A stretch of DNA of 64,000 nt from positions 3,224,001 through 3,288,000 of the forward strand of contig NZ_CP027665.1 of NCBI RefSeq assembly GCF_003008555.2. The letters run 5' to 3'. The stretch is from Pukyongiella litopenaei (GTDB taxonomy: Bacteria > Pseudomonadota > Alphaproteobacteria > Rhodobacterales > Rhodobacteraceae). Shown here piece after piece: positions 49,555-58,778 of this stretch. The notes beneath the pieces are model-generated. The model worked only from the letters and a program-made list of their open reading frames with translations. It did no database searches and was not told the DNA's origin. The position numbers were made by a program, and so were the translations under genes. Position 1 is the stretch's first letter. Every line of letters begins with the position of its first letter.

Positions 49555-49622
49555 GCCGGGGCGGACCACCGCCCCGGCACCTGCCGTGCCCATGACCCCT
49601 GCCGTTCCGGGACAGGGCACGG
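49555..49622 (+). promoter_or_regulatory. Two consecutive hairpins between xsc and tauZ
   Basis: Hairpin 1 is GCCGGGGCGG-ACCA-CCGCCCCGGC (49555-49578, 10 bp perfect). Hairpin 2 pairs CCGTGCCC (49584-49591) with GGGCACGG (49615-49622), and CCCCTTTG follows. The pair fills the largest intergenic gap in the operon and probably lowers downstream expression or protects the xsc transcript. Confidence 0.55.
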
Positions 49623-49649
49623 CCCCTTTGTTGCCAGAGGAAGACCCTG

Positions 49650-50699
49650 ATGCAGGCAAACCCGGCTACCACGCGAACGTCCCGGCTGGTCGCGTTTCTC
49701 GATGACAACTGGCGCGGATTCCTGGTCTCCGTCGTCATTGCGGTGGCGGCGCAGTTCCTGTCGGAACATTACGGCGCCCCGGCGATGCTGATGGCGCTGC
49801 TGCTGGGCATCGCCTTTCATTTCCTGGCCGAGGAACAGGCGGGCGAGGGGGGCGGGACCTGCAAGCCGGGGATCGAGTTCACCGCCCGCACGGTGCTGCG
49901 TTTCGGCGTGGCGCTGCTGGGCGCGCGGATCAGCGCCGAGCTGATGATCGGACTGGGGCCGCACCTGATCGCGGTGGTGGTGCTGGGCGTGGTGCTGACG
50001 ATCCTGTTCGGCCTGCTGGGCGCGCGGATGCTGAACCGGGGCTGGCGTTTCGGGCTGCTGACCGGCGGATCGGTGGCGATCTGCGGCGCCTCGGCGGCGA
50101 TGGCGATCTCGGCGGTGCTGCCGCGCAACGAACATTCCGAACGCAACCTGATCTTCACCGTGCTCAGCGTCACCGTGCTGTCGACCCTGGCGATGATCCT
50201 CTACCCGATCCTGACCGAGCTCTTCGATTTCAGCGATGAGGTGTCGGGCGTGTTCCTGGGCGGCACGATCCATGACGTGGCGCAGGTGGTCGGGGCCGGG
50301 TTCTCGGTGTCGGACGAGGTCGGCGAGGTCGCCACGCTGGTCAAGCTGATCCGGGTGGCGATGCTGGCGCCGGTGGTGCTGGTCATCTCGGTGCTGGTGC
50401 GCCGCTATGCCGAGGACACCGCAACCGAAGGCAAGCGCCCGCCGGTCCTGCCCGCCTTCGTGGTCGGGTTCCTGATCTTCGCCACGCTGAATTCGCTGGG
50501 CCTGATCCCGGCAATCGTGGTCGAGGCGATGTCGGGCCTGTCGCGATGGGCGCTGCTGGTGTCGATCGCGGCGGTCGGCATGAAAACCTCGCTCAAGCGC
50601 ATTCTCGATGTCGGCGGCCAGGCCATCGCCCTGATCGTCGCCGAAACCGTTTTCATTGCGATCTTCGTTCTCGCAGGCGTCACGCTGATCGCTCACTAG
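49650..50699 (+). CDS. tauZ: Putative sulfite/sulfate exporter (YeiH family, TauZ-like)
   Basis: 349 residues, about ten spans. Conserved YeiH/UPF0324 segments are FTARTVLRFGVALLGARIS, GGSVAICGASAAMAISAV, VFLGGTIHDVAQVVGAGF and AAVGMKTSLKRILDVGGQ. In known taurine clusters the homologous TauZ is proposed to export the sulfate or sulfite made by Xsc. The transport function is proposed for the family, not demonstrated here. Confidence 0.85.
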   Translation: MQANPATTRTSRLVAFLDDNWRGFLVSVVIAVAAQFLSEHYGAPAMLMALLLGIAFHFLAEEQAGEGGGTCKPGIEFTARTVLRFGVALLGARISAELMIGLGPHLIAVVVLGVVLTILFGLLGARMLNRGWRFGLLTGGSVAICGASAAMAISAVLPRNEHSERNLIFTVLSVTVLSTLAMILYPILTELFDFSDEVSGVFLGGTIHDVAQVVGAGFSVSDEVGEVATLVKLIRVAMLAPVVLVISVLVRRYAEDTATEGKRPPVLPAFVVGFLIFATLNSLGLIPAIVVEAMSGLSRWALLVSIAAVGMKTSLKRILDVGGQAIALIVAETVFIAIFVLAGVTLIAH

Positions 50700-50714
50700 C
50701 AAGGGTAGACAACC

Positions 50715-51752
50715 ATGAAGCCCCTGGAAATCCTATTGAAAAACGCCGCGCGGTCAAAACGCAGGATCGTTCTGAGCGAGGGTGCCGACCCGCGCGCCAT
50801 CGAGGCGGCGGTGGCGGCGCGCGCGCAGGGTGTGGGGCAGGTCGTCCTGGTCGGCGACAGCGACGACATCGCGGCCCGGCTGGCCGCGGCCGGTGCCGGA
50901 CAGGGCGACGGGATCGAGATCCAGGATCCCGCCCAGTCGCCGCTGACAGAGGCGTTTGTCGCGCTCTACCACGACCTGCGCAGGCACAAGGGCGTGACCG
51001 AGGACGAGGCACGGGCGGCGGTGCAGTCGCCCCATGTCTTCGCGGCGCTGATGGTGAAATCGGGACATGCGGACGGCACCGTGGGCGGTGCGGTGGCGAC
51101 AACCGCCGAGATCGTCCGGACCGCGATTCAGGTGATCGGGCCGGCGCCGGGAACCACGCTGATCTCCAGTTTCTTCCTGATGCTGTTCTGCGCCGACCAC
51201 CATGCCCGCAAGGGCGCCCATATCTTTGCCGACAGCGGTCTGGTGATCGACCCCGATGCCGAAGAGATGGCCCAGATCGCGCTGTCCTCGGCCGGGTCGT
51301 TCCGGGCGCTGATCGGCGAGGAGCCGCGGGTGGCGATGCTGTCCTTTTCGACCCATGGCAGCGCCAGCCACAAATCGGTGTCGAAGGTGACCGAGGCCAC
51401 CGGGATCGCACGCAAGGCGGATCCCGGCCTGATGATCGACGGCGACCTGCAATTCGACGCGGCCTTCGTTCCCGACGTGGCCGCCAAGAAGGCGGAAAGC
51501 TCGCCCTTGGGTGGCAACGCCAACGTGTTCGTGTTCCCGAACCTGGAAAGCGGCAACATCGCCTACAAGATCGCGCAGCGCGTCGGTGGTGCCCATGCCA
51601 TCGGCCCGATCCTCCAGGGCCTGGCCCAGCCCGCGAACGACCTGTCGCGCGGATGTTCCGCCGAGGACATCCTGCACATGATCGCCGTCACCGCCGCCCA
51701 GGCCGATGCGTTGAAGGCGACCAATACCGTCACCGAGGAGCGCGCCCAATGA
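50715..51752 (+). CDS. pta: Phosphate acetyltransferase
   Basis: 345 residues, short PTA_PTB form without the N-terminal DRTGG domain. Landmarks are RIVLSEGADPRAIEAAVAA, KSGHADGTVGGAVATTAEI, SFFLMLFC, MLSFSTHGSASH and ANVFVFPNLESGNIAYKIAQR. It transfers the acetyl group from acetyl phosphate (the Xsc product) to CoA. It starts 15 bases after tauZ, and its stop overlaps the cupin start as ATGA. Confidence 0.96.
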   Translation: MKPLEILLKNAARSKRRIVLSEGADPRAIEAAVAARAQGVGQVVLVGDSDDIAARLAAAGAGQGDGIEIQDPAQSPLTEAFVALYHDLRRHKGVTEDEARAAVQSPHVFAALMVKSGHADGTVGGAVATTAEIVRTAIQVIGPAPGTTLISSFFLMLFCADHHARKGAHIFADSGLVIDPDAEEMAQIALSSAGSFRALIGEEPRVAMLSFSTHGSASHKSVSKVTEATGIARKADPGLMIDGDLQFDAAFVPDVAAKKAESSPLGGNANVFVFPNLESGNIAYKIAQRVGGAHAIGPILQGLAQPANDLSRGCSAEDILHMIAVTAAQADALKATNTVTEERAQ

Positions 51753-52123
51753 CCACCCATGTCATCGACCTGACCCATGATGCGCCGGCATCGACCGGAT
51801 CGCGCCGTCTGTCCGATCTGCCCGACCGCGTGGTCGCCGGCGATCCGCACCACCGGACCGGTGTGCATTTCACCAGCCCGGACGGGCGGCTGACGGCGGG
51901 AACCTGGACCTCGACGCCGGGCAAGTGGCACGCGTTCACCGACAAGGATGAATATTGCTATATCGTGTCGGGCCATTGCGCGCTGGTTCACGAGGACGGC
52001 ACAAGGCGCGAGTTCCGCACCGGTGCGTCGTTCCTGATCCCCGACGGGTTCCGGGGCTATTGGGAAGTCATCGAAACCACCACCAAGCATTTTGTGATCC
52101 GCGACACCGGCCCGGAAAGCTGA
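51749..52123 (+). CDS. Cupin domain protein
   Basis: 124 residues, Cupin_3-like single barrel. GTWTSTPGKWHAFTDKDEYCYIVSGHCAL is cupin motif 1, and FRTGASFLIPDGFRGYWEVIETTTKHFVI is motif 2. One possible metal ligand set (His, Glu/Asp, His) is partly present. It is translationally coupled to pta and closes the taurine operon. No function is known; EutQ-like or small-molecule-binding roles are possible. Confidence 0.8.
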   Translation: MTTHVIDLTHDAPASTGSRRLSDLPDRVVAGDPHHRTGVHFTSPDGRLTAGTWTSTPGKWHAFTDKDEYCYIVSGHCALVHEDGTRREFRTGASFLIPDGFRGYWEVIETTTKHFVIRDTGPES

Positions 52124-52423
52124 CCCCCATATTGCCTGCCCCGCCACCGGTGCGAGCAGGGGCGCTGTCACGCATTGCCGCACCGGGTGACGCGGCCCCG
52201 TTGTCGTGACCTTTGGCCGCGTGGCGGCTCTGGCGGCCCGGTTCGGCGTTTACTTCGGTCGACCCGCTTGCTAGAGCAGGCACAGGATCACGACGGGGGT
52301 GCGGTCGCATGGGCGGGCATCGATGGCGAGGACAGGCTTTGACCAAGCGGTGGCGCTGACCGCCGCCCGACCCGGACCATTCCACGGGGCCCGCGCGCCC
52401 TTTGACAGCGAGATCCACAGACC
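52124..52423. other. 300-base gap before trpE(G)
   Basis: It holds a hairpin CGCGGCC / GGCCGCG (52191-52221, 17-base loop), which may end the taurine operon. It also holds a 34-codon open frame (52323-52427) that overlaps the trpE(G) start as ATGA but lacks a clear ribosome site. No tryptophan-rich leader peptide or classic attenuator was found. Confidence 0.4.
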
Positions 52424-54598
52424 ATGAAAGACCTGACCTTTGTCACCGACGGGGGCGTGCGCGTAACGCGCCGTGGTGCGCCCGCGCCGTTCCTCGAGGC
52501 ATCCGCGGCACTGATCGACCGGCTCGATTCCGAACTCGGCGCCCTGTTTGCATCGAATTACGAATATCCCGGCCGCTACAACCGCTGGGAATTCGGCTTT
52601 TCCAACCCGCCGCTGATGATCGAGGCGCGTGGCCGTGACATGCGGCTGACCGCGCTCAATGATCGCGGGCGCATCCTGATGCGGATCCTGCGGCCGGCGC
52701 TGGAAACCCTCGAGGCCGTCGACACGCTGAAGGACCGCGATGACGGGCTGGCGCTGCGGATCGCACAGCCGGGCCGGATCCTGAACGAGGACGAACGCTC
52801 GCGTGCGCCGTCGGTGTTCTCGGTGCTGCGCGAGATTTCCGCGCTGTTTCACACCGATGAGGACAGCCACCTGGGGCTCTACGGGGCCTTCGGCTATGAC
52901 CTGGCCTTTCAGTTCGAACCGGTCGAGCTGAAACTGGACCGCAAGCCGGACCAGCGCGACCTGGTGCTGTTCCTGGTCGACGAGCTGCTGATCACCGACC
53001 ATTATTCGACCAGCTCCTACACCTATCGTTACGACTTTGCGCAGGGCGACCTGGACACGGCGGGGCTGGACCGGCGCGGGCGGGCCGAGCCGTTCCGGCA
53101 GGGGCCCGAGAGCGTGCCGCGCGGCGATCACGAGCCCGGAGAATATGCCGCGCTGGTGCGCGAGGCCAAGCAGAGCTTCCGGCGCGGCGACCTGTTCGAG
53201 GTGGTGCCGGGTCAGGTGTTCTATGAACCCTGCCACGATCAGCCCTCGGCGATCTTCCGGCGGCTGAAGAAAATCAACCCGGCGCCGTTCGGGTTCCTGA
53301 TGAACCTCGGCGAACAGGAATACCTGGTCGGCGCCAGCCCCGAGATGTTCGTGCGCGTCACCGGCCGGCGGGTCGAAACCTGCCCGATCTCGGGCACGAT
53401 CAGGCGCGGCGCCGATGCCATCGAGGACAGCGAACAGATCCTCAAGCTGCTGCAGTCCGAGAAGGACGAAAGCGAACTGACCATGTGTTCGGACGTGGAC
53501 CGCAACGACAAGAGCCGCGTCTGCGTGCCCGGATCGGTGCGGGTGATCGGGCGGCGCCAGATCGAGATGTATTCGCGGCTGATCCACACCGTCGATCACA
53601 TCGAGGGCGTGCTGCGCGAGGACATGGACGCGTTCGATGCCTTCCTGTCCCATGCCTGGGCGGTGACCGTGACCGGCGCGCCGAAACTCTGGGCGATGCG
53701 GTTCATCGAGGCGCATGAGAAATCGGCGCGATACTGGTATGGCGGCGCGATCGGCGCGGTGCAGTTCAACGGCGACATGAATACCGGGCTGACCCTGCGC
53801 ACGGTGCGGATCAAGAACGGCGTGGCCGAGGTGCGTGCCGGGGCCACGCTGCTCAATGACAGCGACCCCGATGACGAAGAGGCCGAAACCGAACTGAAGG
53901 CGTCGGCCATGCGCGCGGCGGTGCGCGGCGACATGCGGTCCAACGCGGCCGCCGGGGACGGCTGGCGCGCGCCGGTGGCCACGGGTAGGCGGATCCTGCT
54001 GGTCGATCACGAGGACAGTTTCGTGCATACGCTGGCCAATTATTTCCGGCAGACCGGGGCCGAGGTCATGACCACGCGCAGCCCGCTGGCCGGGGATGTG
54101 CTGGACAATTATCGCCCCGACCTGGTGGTGCTGTCGCCCGGTCCGGGAAACCCGCGCGATTTCGACTGCCGGGCGACCATCGAGCTGGCGCTGGGGCGGG
54201 GGCTGCCGGTGTTCGGTGTCTGCCTCGGGTTGCAGGCGATTGCCGAGTATTTCGGGGCGGAGCTGGCGCAGCTCGACGACCCGATGCATGGCAAACCGTC
54301 GCGGATCACCGTGCATGATGCGGGCACCGTGTTTGCCGACCTGCCCGAACAGATCACCATCGGGCGGTATCATTCGCTGTTTGCGCGGCGCGATACCCTG
54401 CCGGATGCGCTGCGGGTGACGGCCAGCACGGCGGATGGCGTGGTGATGGGCGTGGAACATGCCGACCTGCCGGTGGCGGCGGTCCAGTTCCATCCCGAAT
54501 CGATCATGTCTCTCGGGCAGGAGGCCGGCATCCGCATGATCGAAAACGCGGTCACGCGGCTGGTCGACCGCGCCGCGCGGACCCGCGCCGCCGAATAG
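52424..54598 (+). CDS. trpE(G): Fused anthranilate synthase TrpE(G)
   Basis: 724 residues. The chorismate-binding TrpE part (residues 1 to about 510: [38 protein letters not shown]-type region, [17 protein letters not shown]) is fused to a TrpG amidotransferase ([18 protein letters not shown], catalytic Cys in [20 protein letters not shown]). It makes anthranilate from chorismate and glutamine for tryptophan synthesis. Fusion and length match the Rhizobium/Azospirillum type. No other trp gene is adjacent. PhzE-like ADIC synthases share the architecture but are shorter. Confidence 0.92.
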   Translation: MKDLTFVTDGGVRVTRRGAPAPFLEASAALIDRLDSELGALFASNYEYPGRYNRWEFGFSNPPLMIEARGRDMRLTALNDRGRILMRILRPALETLEAVDTLKDRDDGLALRIAQPGRILNEDERSRAPSVFSVLREISALFHTDEDSHLGLYGAFGYDLAFQFEPVELKLDRKPDQRDLVLFLVDELLITDHYSTSSYTYRYDFAQGDLDTAGLDRRGRAEPFRQGPESVPRGDHEPGEYAALVREAKQSFRRGDLFEVVPGQVFYEPCHDQPSAIFRRLKKINPAPFGFLMNLGEQEYLVGASPEMFVRVTGRRVETCPISGTIRRGADAIEDSEQILKLLQSEKDESELTMCSDVDRNDKSRVCVPGSVRVIGRRQIEMYSRLIHTVDHIEGVLREDMDAFDAFLSHAWAVTVTGAPKLWAMRFIEAHEKSARYWYGGAIGAVQFNGDMNTGLTLRTVRIKNGVAEVRAGATLLNDSDPDDEEAETELKASAMRAAVRGDMRSNAAAGDGWRAPVATGRRILLVDHEDSFVHTLANYFRQTGAEVMTTRSPLAGDVLDNYRPDLVVLSPGPGNPRDFDCRATIELALGRGLPVFGVCLGLQAIAEYFGAELAQLDDPMHGKPSRITVHDAGTVFADLPEQITIGRYHSLFARRDTLPDALRVTASTADGVVMGVEHADLPVAAVQFHPESIMSLGQEAGIRMIENAVTRLVDRAARTRAAE

Positions 54599-54619
54599 GC
54601 GGGGCGGGCTGGCCGGTCG

Positions 54620-55888
54620 TCAGATCAGCGCGCCGAGATCCTGCAACACCGCCCGTACCGGCCCGGCATCGGGCGCGGCCCCGGTCCGGGCGGTCAGGGC
54701 GGCGGCAACCCCGGCCGCGTCGCCGCTGGCAAAGGCGGTGCCCATCACCCGGATCGACCCGTAGGCGCGCGGGTCGGCGCCGATCACCCGGCCCGCATAC
54801 CACAGGTTTTCGATCCCGCGGGCGTGCAGCGCGTCGAGCGGGATGTGGTAATAGCCCTTGCCGCCGACCTGTTCGTAGATCGGCCTGCCCGCCTCGGAAT
54901 GCAGCTCGATCGGCCAGGCGGCGCGGGCCACCCCGTCTTCACGCAGCCGCCCGCGGATCACGTCGCCATGCCCGATCTCGTAGCGCGCCGCCGGGTGACG
55001 GGTTTCGCGCACCCCGATCTGCGGGCCGGTCTGCGCGAGCCACGCGCCCTCGAAACCGGGGACGGTTTCACGCAGCACGTCGACCAGCAGCAGCGCCATT
55101 TCCCGCCCGGTCTGTTCGGCGCGGGTAAAGCTCTGCGACGACAGGTCGGGCATGGCGCGGTCGATCACCAGCCACCAGAAATCCGACGATGCCGGCACCC
55201 GCGTGTAGATCCCGCCATCGGTGCGGTCGATCCGGTGCGGCGACCGGGTGTTGAACAGCTCGATCGCCCGGATCATGCGGGCCCGGTCGATCGCGGTATC
55301 CGCGGCCAGCCCGCTGACCCGGATCGGCATCGAATAGGCCTGGATCCGGCCCTCGCCATCGCCGAGGCGCATCGGCTGCCCCAGCACCAGCGCCAGGTTG
55401 GCATCGCCGCTGGCATCGACAAAGCTCTCGGCGATCAGGCGAAACCGGCCATCCATCCCGGCGACGGTCACGCTTTCGACGCGCTCGGCGGTGCGACTGG
55501 CCGCGGCGACCCGGCTGTGCAGGAAGACATCGACGCCATGCGCCATCAGCACCCGGTCCAGCGCGATCTTGAGCCGTTCGGGATCGAGCAGCACGATCCA
55601 GTTGCCGGTGGTCGGCGAATGGTAGGGCGTGCAGGCGACGCCGAGCCGGCGCATTTCATCCAGCACGATCTCACCGGCCCCGGCCACGGCCTGAACCGGG
55701 TCGGCGCCCTGATGGAAGAACCCGCAATAGGCCAGCACCTGCGCATTGGTCGCGGCGCCGCCCAGGAAGCCGTATTTCTCGACCAGCGCGACCCGCGCGC
55801 CGGCCCGTGCCGCGCCGAGCGCCGCGCCGACGCCGCCGGCGCCACCGCCCGCAACCACGACATCGTATTGGGTTTCATGGCGCGGCAT
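54620..55888 (-). CDS. FAD-dependent oxidoreductase of an ABC transporter operon
   Basis: 422 residues, FAD_oxidored (PF12831-like). The N-terminal dinucleotide motif is DVVVAGGGAGGVGAALGAARAGARVALVEK. FLGGAATNAQVLAYCGFFHQG follows, with ESFVDASGDANLAL in the middle. Near the end, NLWYAGRVIGADPRAYGSIRVMGTAFASGDAAG forms the second FAD contact. It is related to FAD-dependent dehydrogenases of organic acids. The start overlaps the permease stop (TGATG). It is the last gene of the leftward operon, so it probably acts on the imported compound, identity unknown. Confidence 0.85.
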   Translation of the reverse strand: MPRHETQYDVVVAGGGAGGVGAALGAARAGARVALVEKYGFLGGAATNAQVLAYCGFFHQGADPVQAVAGAGEIVLDEMRRLGVACTPYHSPTTGNWIVLLDPERLKIALDRVLMAHGVDVFLHSRVAAASRTAERVESVTVAGMDGRFRLIAESFVDASGDANLALVLGQPMRLGDGEGRIQAYSMPIRVSGLAADTAIDRARMIRAIELFNTRSPHRIDRTDGGIYTRVPASSDFWWLVIDRAMPDLSSQSFTRAEQTGREMALLLVDVLRETVPGFEGAWLAQTGPQIGVRETRHPAARYEIGHGDVIRGRLREDGVARAAWPIELHSEAGRPIYEQVGGKGYYHIPLDALHARGIENLWYAGRVIGADPRAYGSIRVMGTAFASGDAAGVAAALTARTGAAPDAGPVRAVLQDLGALI

Positions 55889-56712
55889 CAGTTTCTCCAG
55901 CTCAGGAAATAGCGTTCGGCCCGGCCGATCAGCCAGTTCACGATCAGCCCCAGCGTCGACAGCATCGCCACCCCGGCGATCAGCTGGTCGGTGGACATCA
56001 GGTTGCCGGCCAGCAGCACATAGGCGCCGATGCCGTATTCCGCGCCGATCATTTCGGCGGCGACCAGCAGGATGATCGAGATCGAGGCCGAGATGCGCAT
56101 GCCCGACAGGATCGCGGGCAGGGCGGCGGGCAGCACGATCTTGCGGACGATGTCCCAGCGCGACAGGTTGAAGCTCTGCCCCATTCGGATCAGCGCACGG
56201 TCGACATTGTCGATGCCGCCATAGGTGGCGATCACGGTGGGAAAGAACGACCCGAACAGGATGGTCGCGACCTTGGAGCCCTCGCCGATGCCGAACCAGA
56301 TGATGAACAGCGGCAGCAGCGCGATTTTCGGGATCGGAAAGATCGCCGAGACCAGCGGCGAAAGGGCCGCGCGTGCCAGCGAATTCAGCCCGATCGCGGT
56401 GCCGACGATCAGCCCCAGGATGGAGCCGCAGGTGAACCCGATCACCAGCCGTTGCAGCGAGGCGCCGAGATGTTTCTGCAGGTTGCCCGAGCGGGCGAGA
56501 TCGGCCAGCGCCTCGAAGGCCTCGCTCGGGGCGGGCAGCACCAGCGCCGAGATGATGCCCAGCCGCGACCCCAGTTCCCACAGGATCAGGATCGCCGCGA
56601 AAACGGCGATACCCACGAACCGCCGCGGCCGGGGCAGAAACCCCCCGCCGCGGAACGGCACCGGGCGTTCGGTTGCACTGTCCTGAGTGCTGTTGGCGGG
56701 CAGGTCGACCAC
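55888..56712 (-). CDS. ABC transporter permease (SsuC/TauC type)
   Basis: 274 residues, BPD_transp_1 with six spans. There is a long polar N-terminus (1-30), and the coupling EAA region reads LSRWDIVRKIVLPAALPAILSGMRIS. The family serves aliphatic sulfonates, nitrate, thiamine precursors and aromatic acids. It starts 68 bases after the ATPase stop. The FAD oxidoreductase is coupled to its 3' end. Confidence 0.9.
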   Translation of the reverse strand: MVDLPANSTQDSATERPVPFRGGGFLPRPRRFVGIAVFAAILILWELGSRLGIISALVLPAPSEAFEALADLARSGNLQKHLGASLQRLVIGFTCGSILGLIVGTAIGLNSLARAALSPLVSAIFPIPKIALLPLFIIWFGIGEGSKVATILFGSFFPTVIATYGGIDNVDRALIRMGQSFNLSRWDIVRKIVLPAALPAILSGMRISASISIILLVAAEMIGAEYGIGAYVLLAGNLMSTDQLIAGVAMLSTLGLIVNWLIGRAERYFLSWRN

Positions 56713-56780
56713 GGCAGATCCTCTTGCTGTTCAGGGTCTCATTCTGGGCTTTGTTCGGGGCGGGGAAAGGCGTGGGCGGG

Positions 56781-57548
56781 TCACCCGCCGGCCAGCTCCA
56801 TGTCCGCGCTCTGGGCCTCGTCGCGCATCATGTTCCACAGGCGCTGCTGGATCTCGCCGATCTCGGCGTTCGACACGGTGCGTTCGGCCAGCGGCATGTC
56901 GATCTCTACGATCTCCCGGATCACGCCGGGGCGGCGCGACAGGACCACCACCTTGTGGCCCAGCCGGACGGCTTCGGCCAGGTTGTGGGTGATATAGCAC
57001 GAGGTGAAATTCTCCCGCGTCCACAGGTCGATCAGGTCGTCCATCAGCAACTCGCGGGTCTGGCTGTCGAGCGCCGAGAGCGGTTCGTCCATCATCAGCA
57101 CCGCCGGGTTGACCGCCAGCGCCCGCGCGATGGCGACCCGTTGTTTCATCCCGCCGGACAGTTGTTTCGGCACCGCCTTGCGGAAATCGGACAGCCGCGT
57201 GCGCTCCAGCACATCCGCGATCCGCACCTCGGTCTCGGCCGGGTCGAGCCGATGGCCTTCGAGCACCAGCGAGATGTTCTTTTCGACCGTGCGCCAGGGC
57301 AGGAGCGCGAAGTCCTGGAACACATAGGTCAGCGGGTTGAGAGAGCCGGCTGGCGGCTCTCCCACCTGCATCACGCTGCCTTCGGTCGGGCGTTCCAGCC
57401 CGCCCAAGAGCCGCAGCAATGTCGATTTCCCGCAGCCCGAGGGACCGATCACGCAGACGATCTCGCCCTGGGAAATCGTCAGGTCGATATTCCTCAGCAC
57501 CTCGAGATCGTCGTAGCGATGCGACAGGTTCCTGACCTTCAGATCCAT
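56781..57548 (-). CDS. ABC transporter ATP-binding protein (SsuB/TauB type)
   Basis: 255 residues. Walker A GPSGCGKST (about 34-42), Q-loop VFQDFALLPWRTV, signature LSGGMKQRVAIARAL, Walker B VLMMDEPLSALD and H-loop ITHNLAEAV. The LPWRTV and LSGGMKQR wording is characteristic of the nitrate/sulfonate/taurine subfamily. It is 15 bases after the binding-protein gene. Confidence 0.93.
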   Translation of the reverse strand: MDLKVRNLSHRYDDLEVLRNIDLTISQGEIVCVIGPSGCGKSTLLRLLGGLERPTEGSVMQVGEPPAGSLNPLTYVFQDFALLPWRTVEKNISLVLEGHRLDPAETEVRIADVLERTRLSDFRKAVPKQLSGGMKQRVAIARALAVNPAVLMMDEPLSALDSQTRELLMDDLIDLWTRENFTSCYITHNLAEAVRLGHKVVVLSRRPGVIREIVEIDMPLAERTVSNAEIGEIQQRLWNMMRDEAQSADMELAGG

Positions 57549-57563
57549 CCCCGGGCCCCGGTC

Positions 57564-58595
57564 TCAGTAGGCTTCGACAAAGCTGGTATCGACCAGCTGC
57601 TCCACCGTCAGATCGGCATCGACCAGGCCTTCATCCGTGAACCACTGCATCTGCTTGGCGATATCGGTCACGTTCAGCGCCGCCCCTTCGTTCAGGAACA
57701 TCGCACCGTTCTGGATCGACGGCGCCGCCTTGTCATAGGGCCGGTCGGCATAGACGTATTTGTGGATGATCCTGGTCAGCTCTTCCTTTTCCGCCGGGTC
57801 GGCATCGGGATCGAGGAAGACCCGGTTCATGTCGGCGATGCCTTTTGAATAGGCGCGGATGAACCGTTCGACCATGTCGCGGTTGTTCTCGATATTGTCG
57901 ACGCTCGTGATCATGGTCGAGATCTGGTATTCGACATATTCGTTGAGCCAGCCGATTTCCTTGGCCGCGCCGGACCCGGCCAGCGCCTTGGCGATATGCG
58001 GCACCATGATCATGATGTCGGTCTGGCCCGACTTGATCGCGGCGACCATGGCCCCGACCTTCTGCAGCGGCACCATCTTCATCTCGGACATGTCCCAGCC
58101 CTTGGCCTCGGCGATGCGGCTGGTCATGTAGTGGAAGGTCGAGCCGACCTGGGTCATCGACACCGAATGGCCGGGCATGTCGTCGATGGTCTTCAGCCCG
58201 GCGTCATAGGCCTGGTTCGACGCCAGCACCATCATGCCGTCATAGCCCTTCTTTTCATGCAGGACGCCGCCGACGATGCGGATCGCGTTCTTTTCCGCCA
58301 GGTTCATCAGCCCGCCGGTGACGCCGGTGACGCCGAAATCGACATCGCCGCTGGCGGTGGCGACGGCAATCGGCTGCGCCGCCTGGAAGAATTCGAGCTC
58401 GAGGTCGATGCCCTCGTCGGCGAAATAGCCCTTTTCGAAGGCGACGAAGCCCGCGCCGTGGCTGGTAAAGCGCAGCGCGCCCAGCGTCACCTTGTCCTGC
58501 GCCAGCGACGCGGTCGCGGTCAGCCCGGCGAAGCCGCTGGCGACCACCATCAGCCCGGCGAGCCAGCGCCGGCGTGTCAATCTTGCGTTCAACAT
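57564..58595 (-). CDS. ABC transporter substrate-binding protein (NMT1/SsuA-like)
   Basis: 343 residues from the ATG at 58595, preceded by AAGGGAGGA. The N-terminus has a twin-arginine-like stretch (RLTRRRWLAG) and a hydrophobic core with cleavage near ASLAQ. NMT1-like fold: SHGAGFVAFEKGYFADEGIDLELEFF, ATASGDVDFGVTGVTGGLMNLA. The ligand is unknown. Context (AroE-like dehydrogenase, FAD oxidoreductase, nearby pca genes) suggests an organic or aromatic/alicyclic acid rather than a sulfonate. Folded export by Tat is possible but the motif is incomplete. Confidence 0.88.
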   Translation of the reverse strand: MLNARLTRRRWLAGLMVVASGFAGLTATASLAQDKVTLGALRFTSHGAGFVAFEKGYFADEGIDLELEFFQAAQPIAVATASGDVDFGVTGVTGGLMNLAEKNAIRIVGGVLHEKKGYDGMMVLASNQAYDAGLKTIDDMPGHSVSMTQVGSTFHYMTSRIAEAKGWDMSEMKMVPLQKVGAMVAAIKSGQTDIMIMVPHIAKALAGSGAAKEIGWLNEYVEYQISTMITSVDNIENNRDMVERFIRAYSKGIADMNRVFLDPDADPAEKEELTRIIHKYVYADRPYDKAAPSIQNGAMFLNEGAALNVTDIAKQMQWFTDEGLVDADLTVEQLVDTSFVEAY

Positions 58596-58620
58596 GTTTC
58601 CTCCCTTGGTGCTTTCATGT

Positions 58621-58669
58621 CTTGGCCACAGGCTATTGGCCTCAGTCCCTTGGCCACAGTCTCTTGACC
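58621..58669. repeat. 28-bp imperfect direct repeat in the leader of the binding-protein gene
   Basis: CTTGGCCACAG-N4-TTGGCC at 58621 recurs as CTTGGCCACAG-N4-TTGACC at 58649, a 28-bp period, 26 bases upstream of the start codon. It could be a tandem operator for the LysR regulator at 59.7 kb. Confidence 0.6.
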
Positions 58670-58778
58670 ACCGGCGCGCGCATGTCATGCGCCGGCAGCA
58701 AATGGCGCGCCAAGTCTGGCGTAATTCGACGGGTGAGGAAAGCGCGAACTCTCCGGCTGCCCATAGCGTCGTGCTATA

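Noticed and set aside
52124-52423. Tryptophan attenuator leader peptide before trpE(G)
   Set aside because: No short frame with consecutive Trp codons and no terminator/antiterminator pair could be found.
55888-58595. A second taurine or alkanesulfonate ABC importer
   Set aside because: The transporter type is shared with TauABC/SsuABC, but no monooxygenase (SsuD, TauD) is linked; the neighbours point to another substrate, so no tau or ssu symbol was given.
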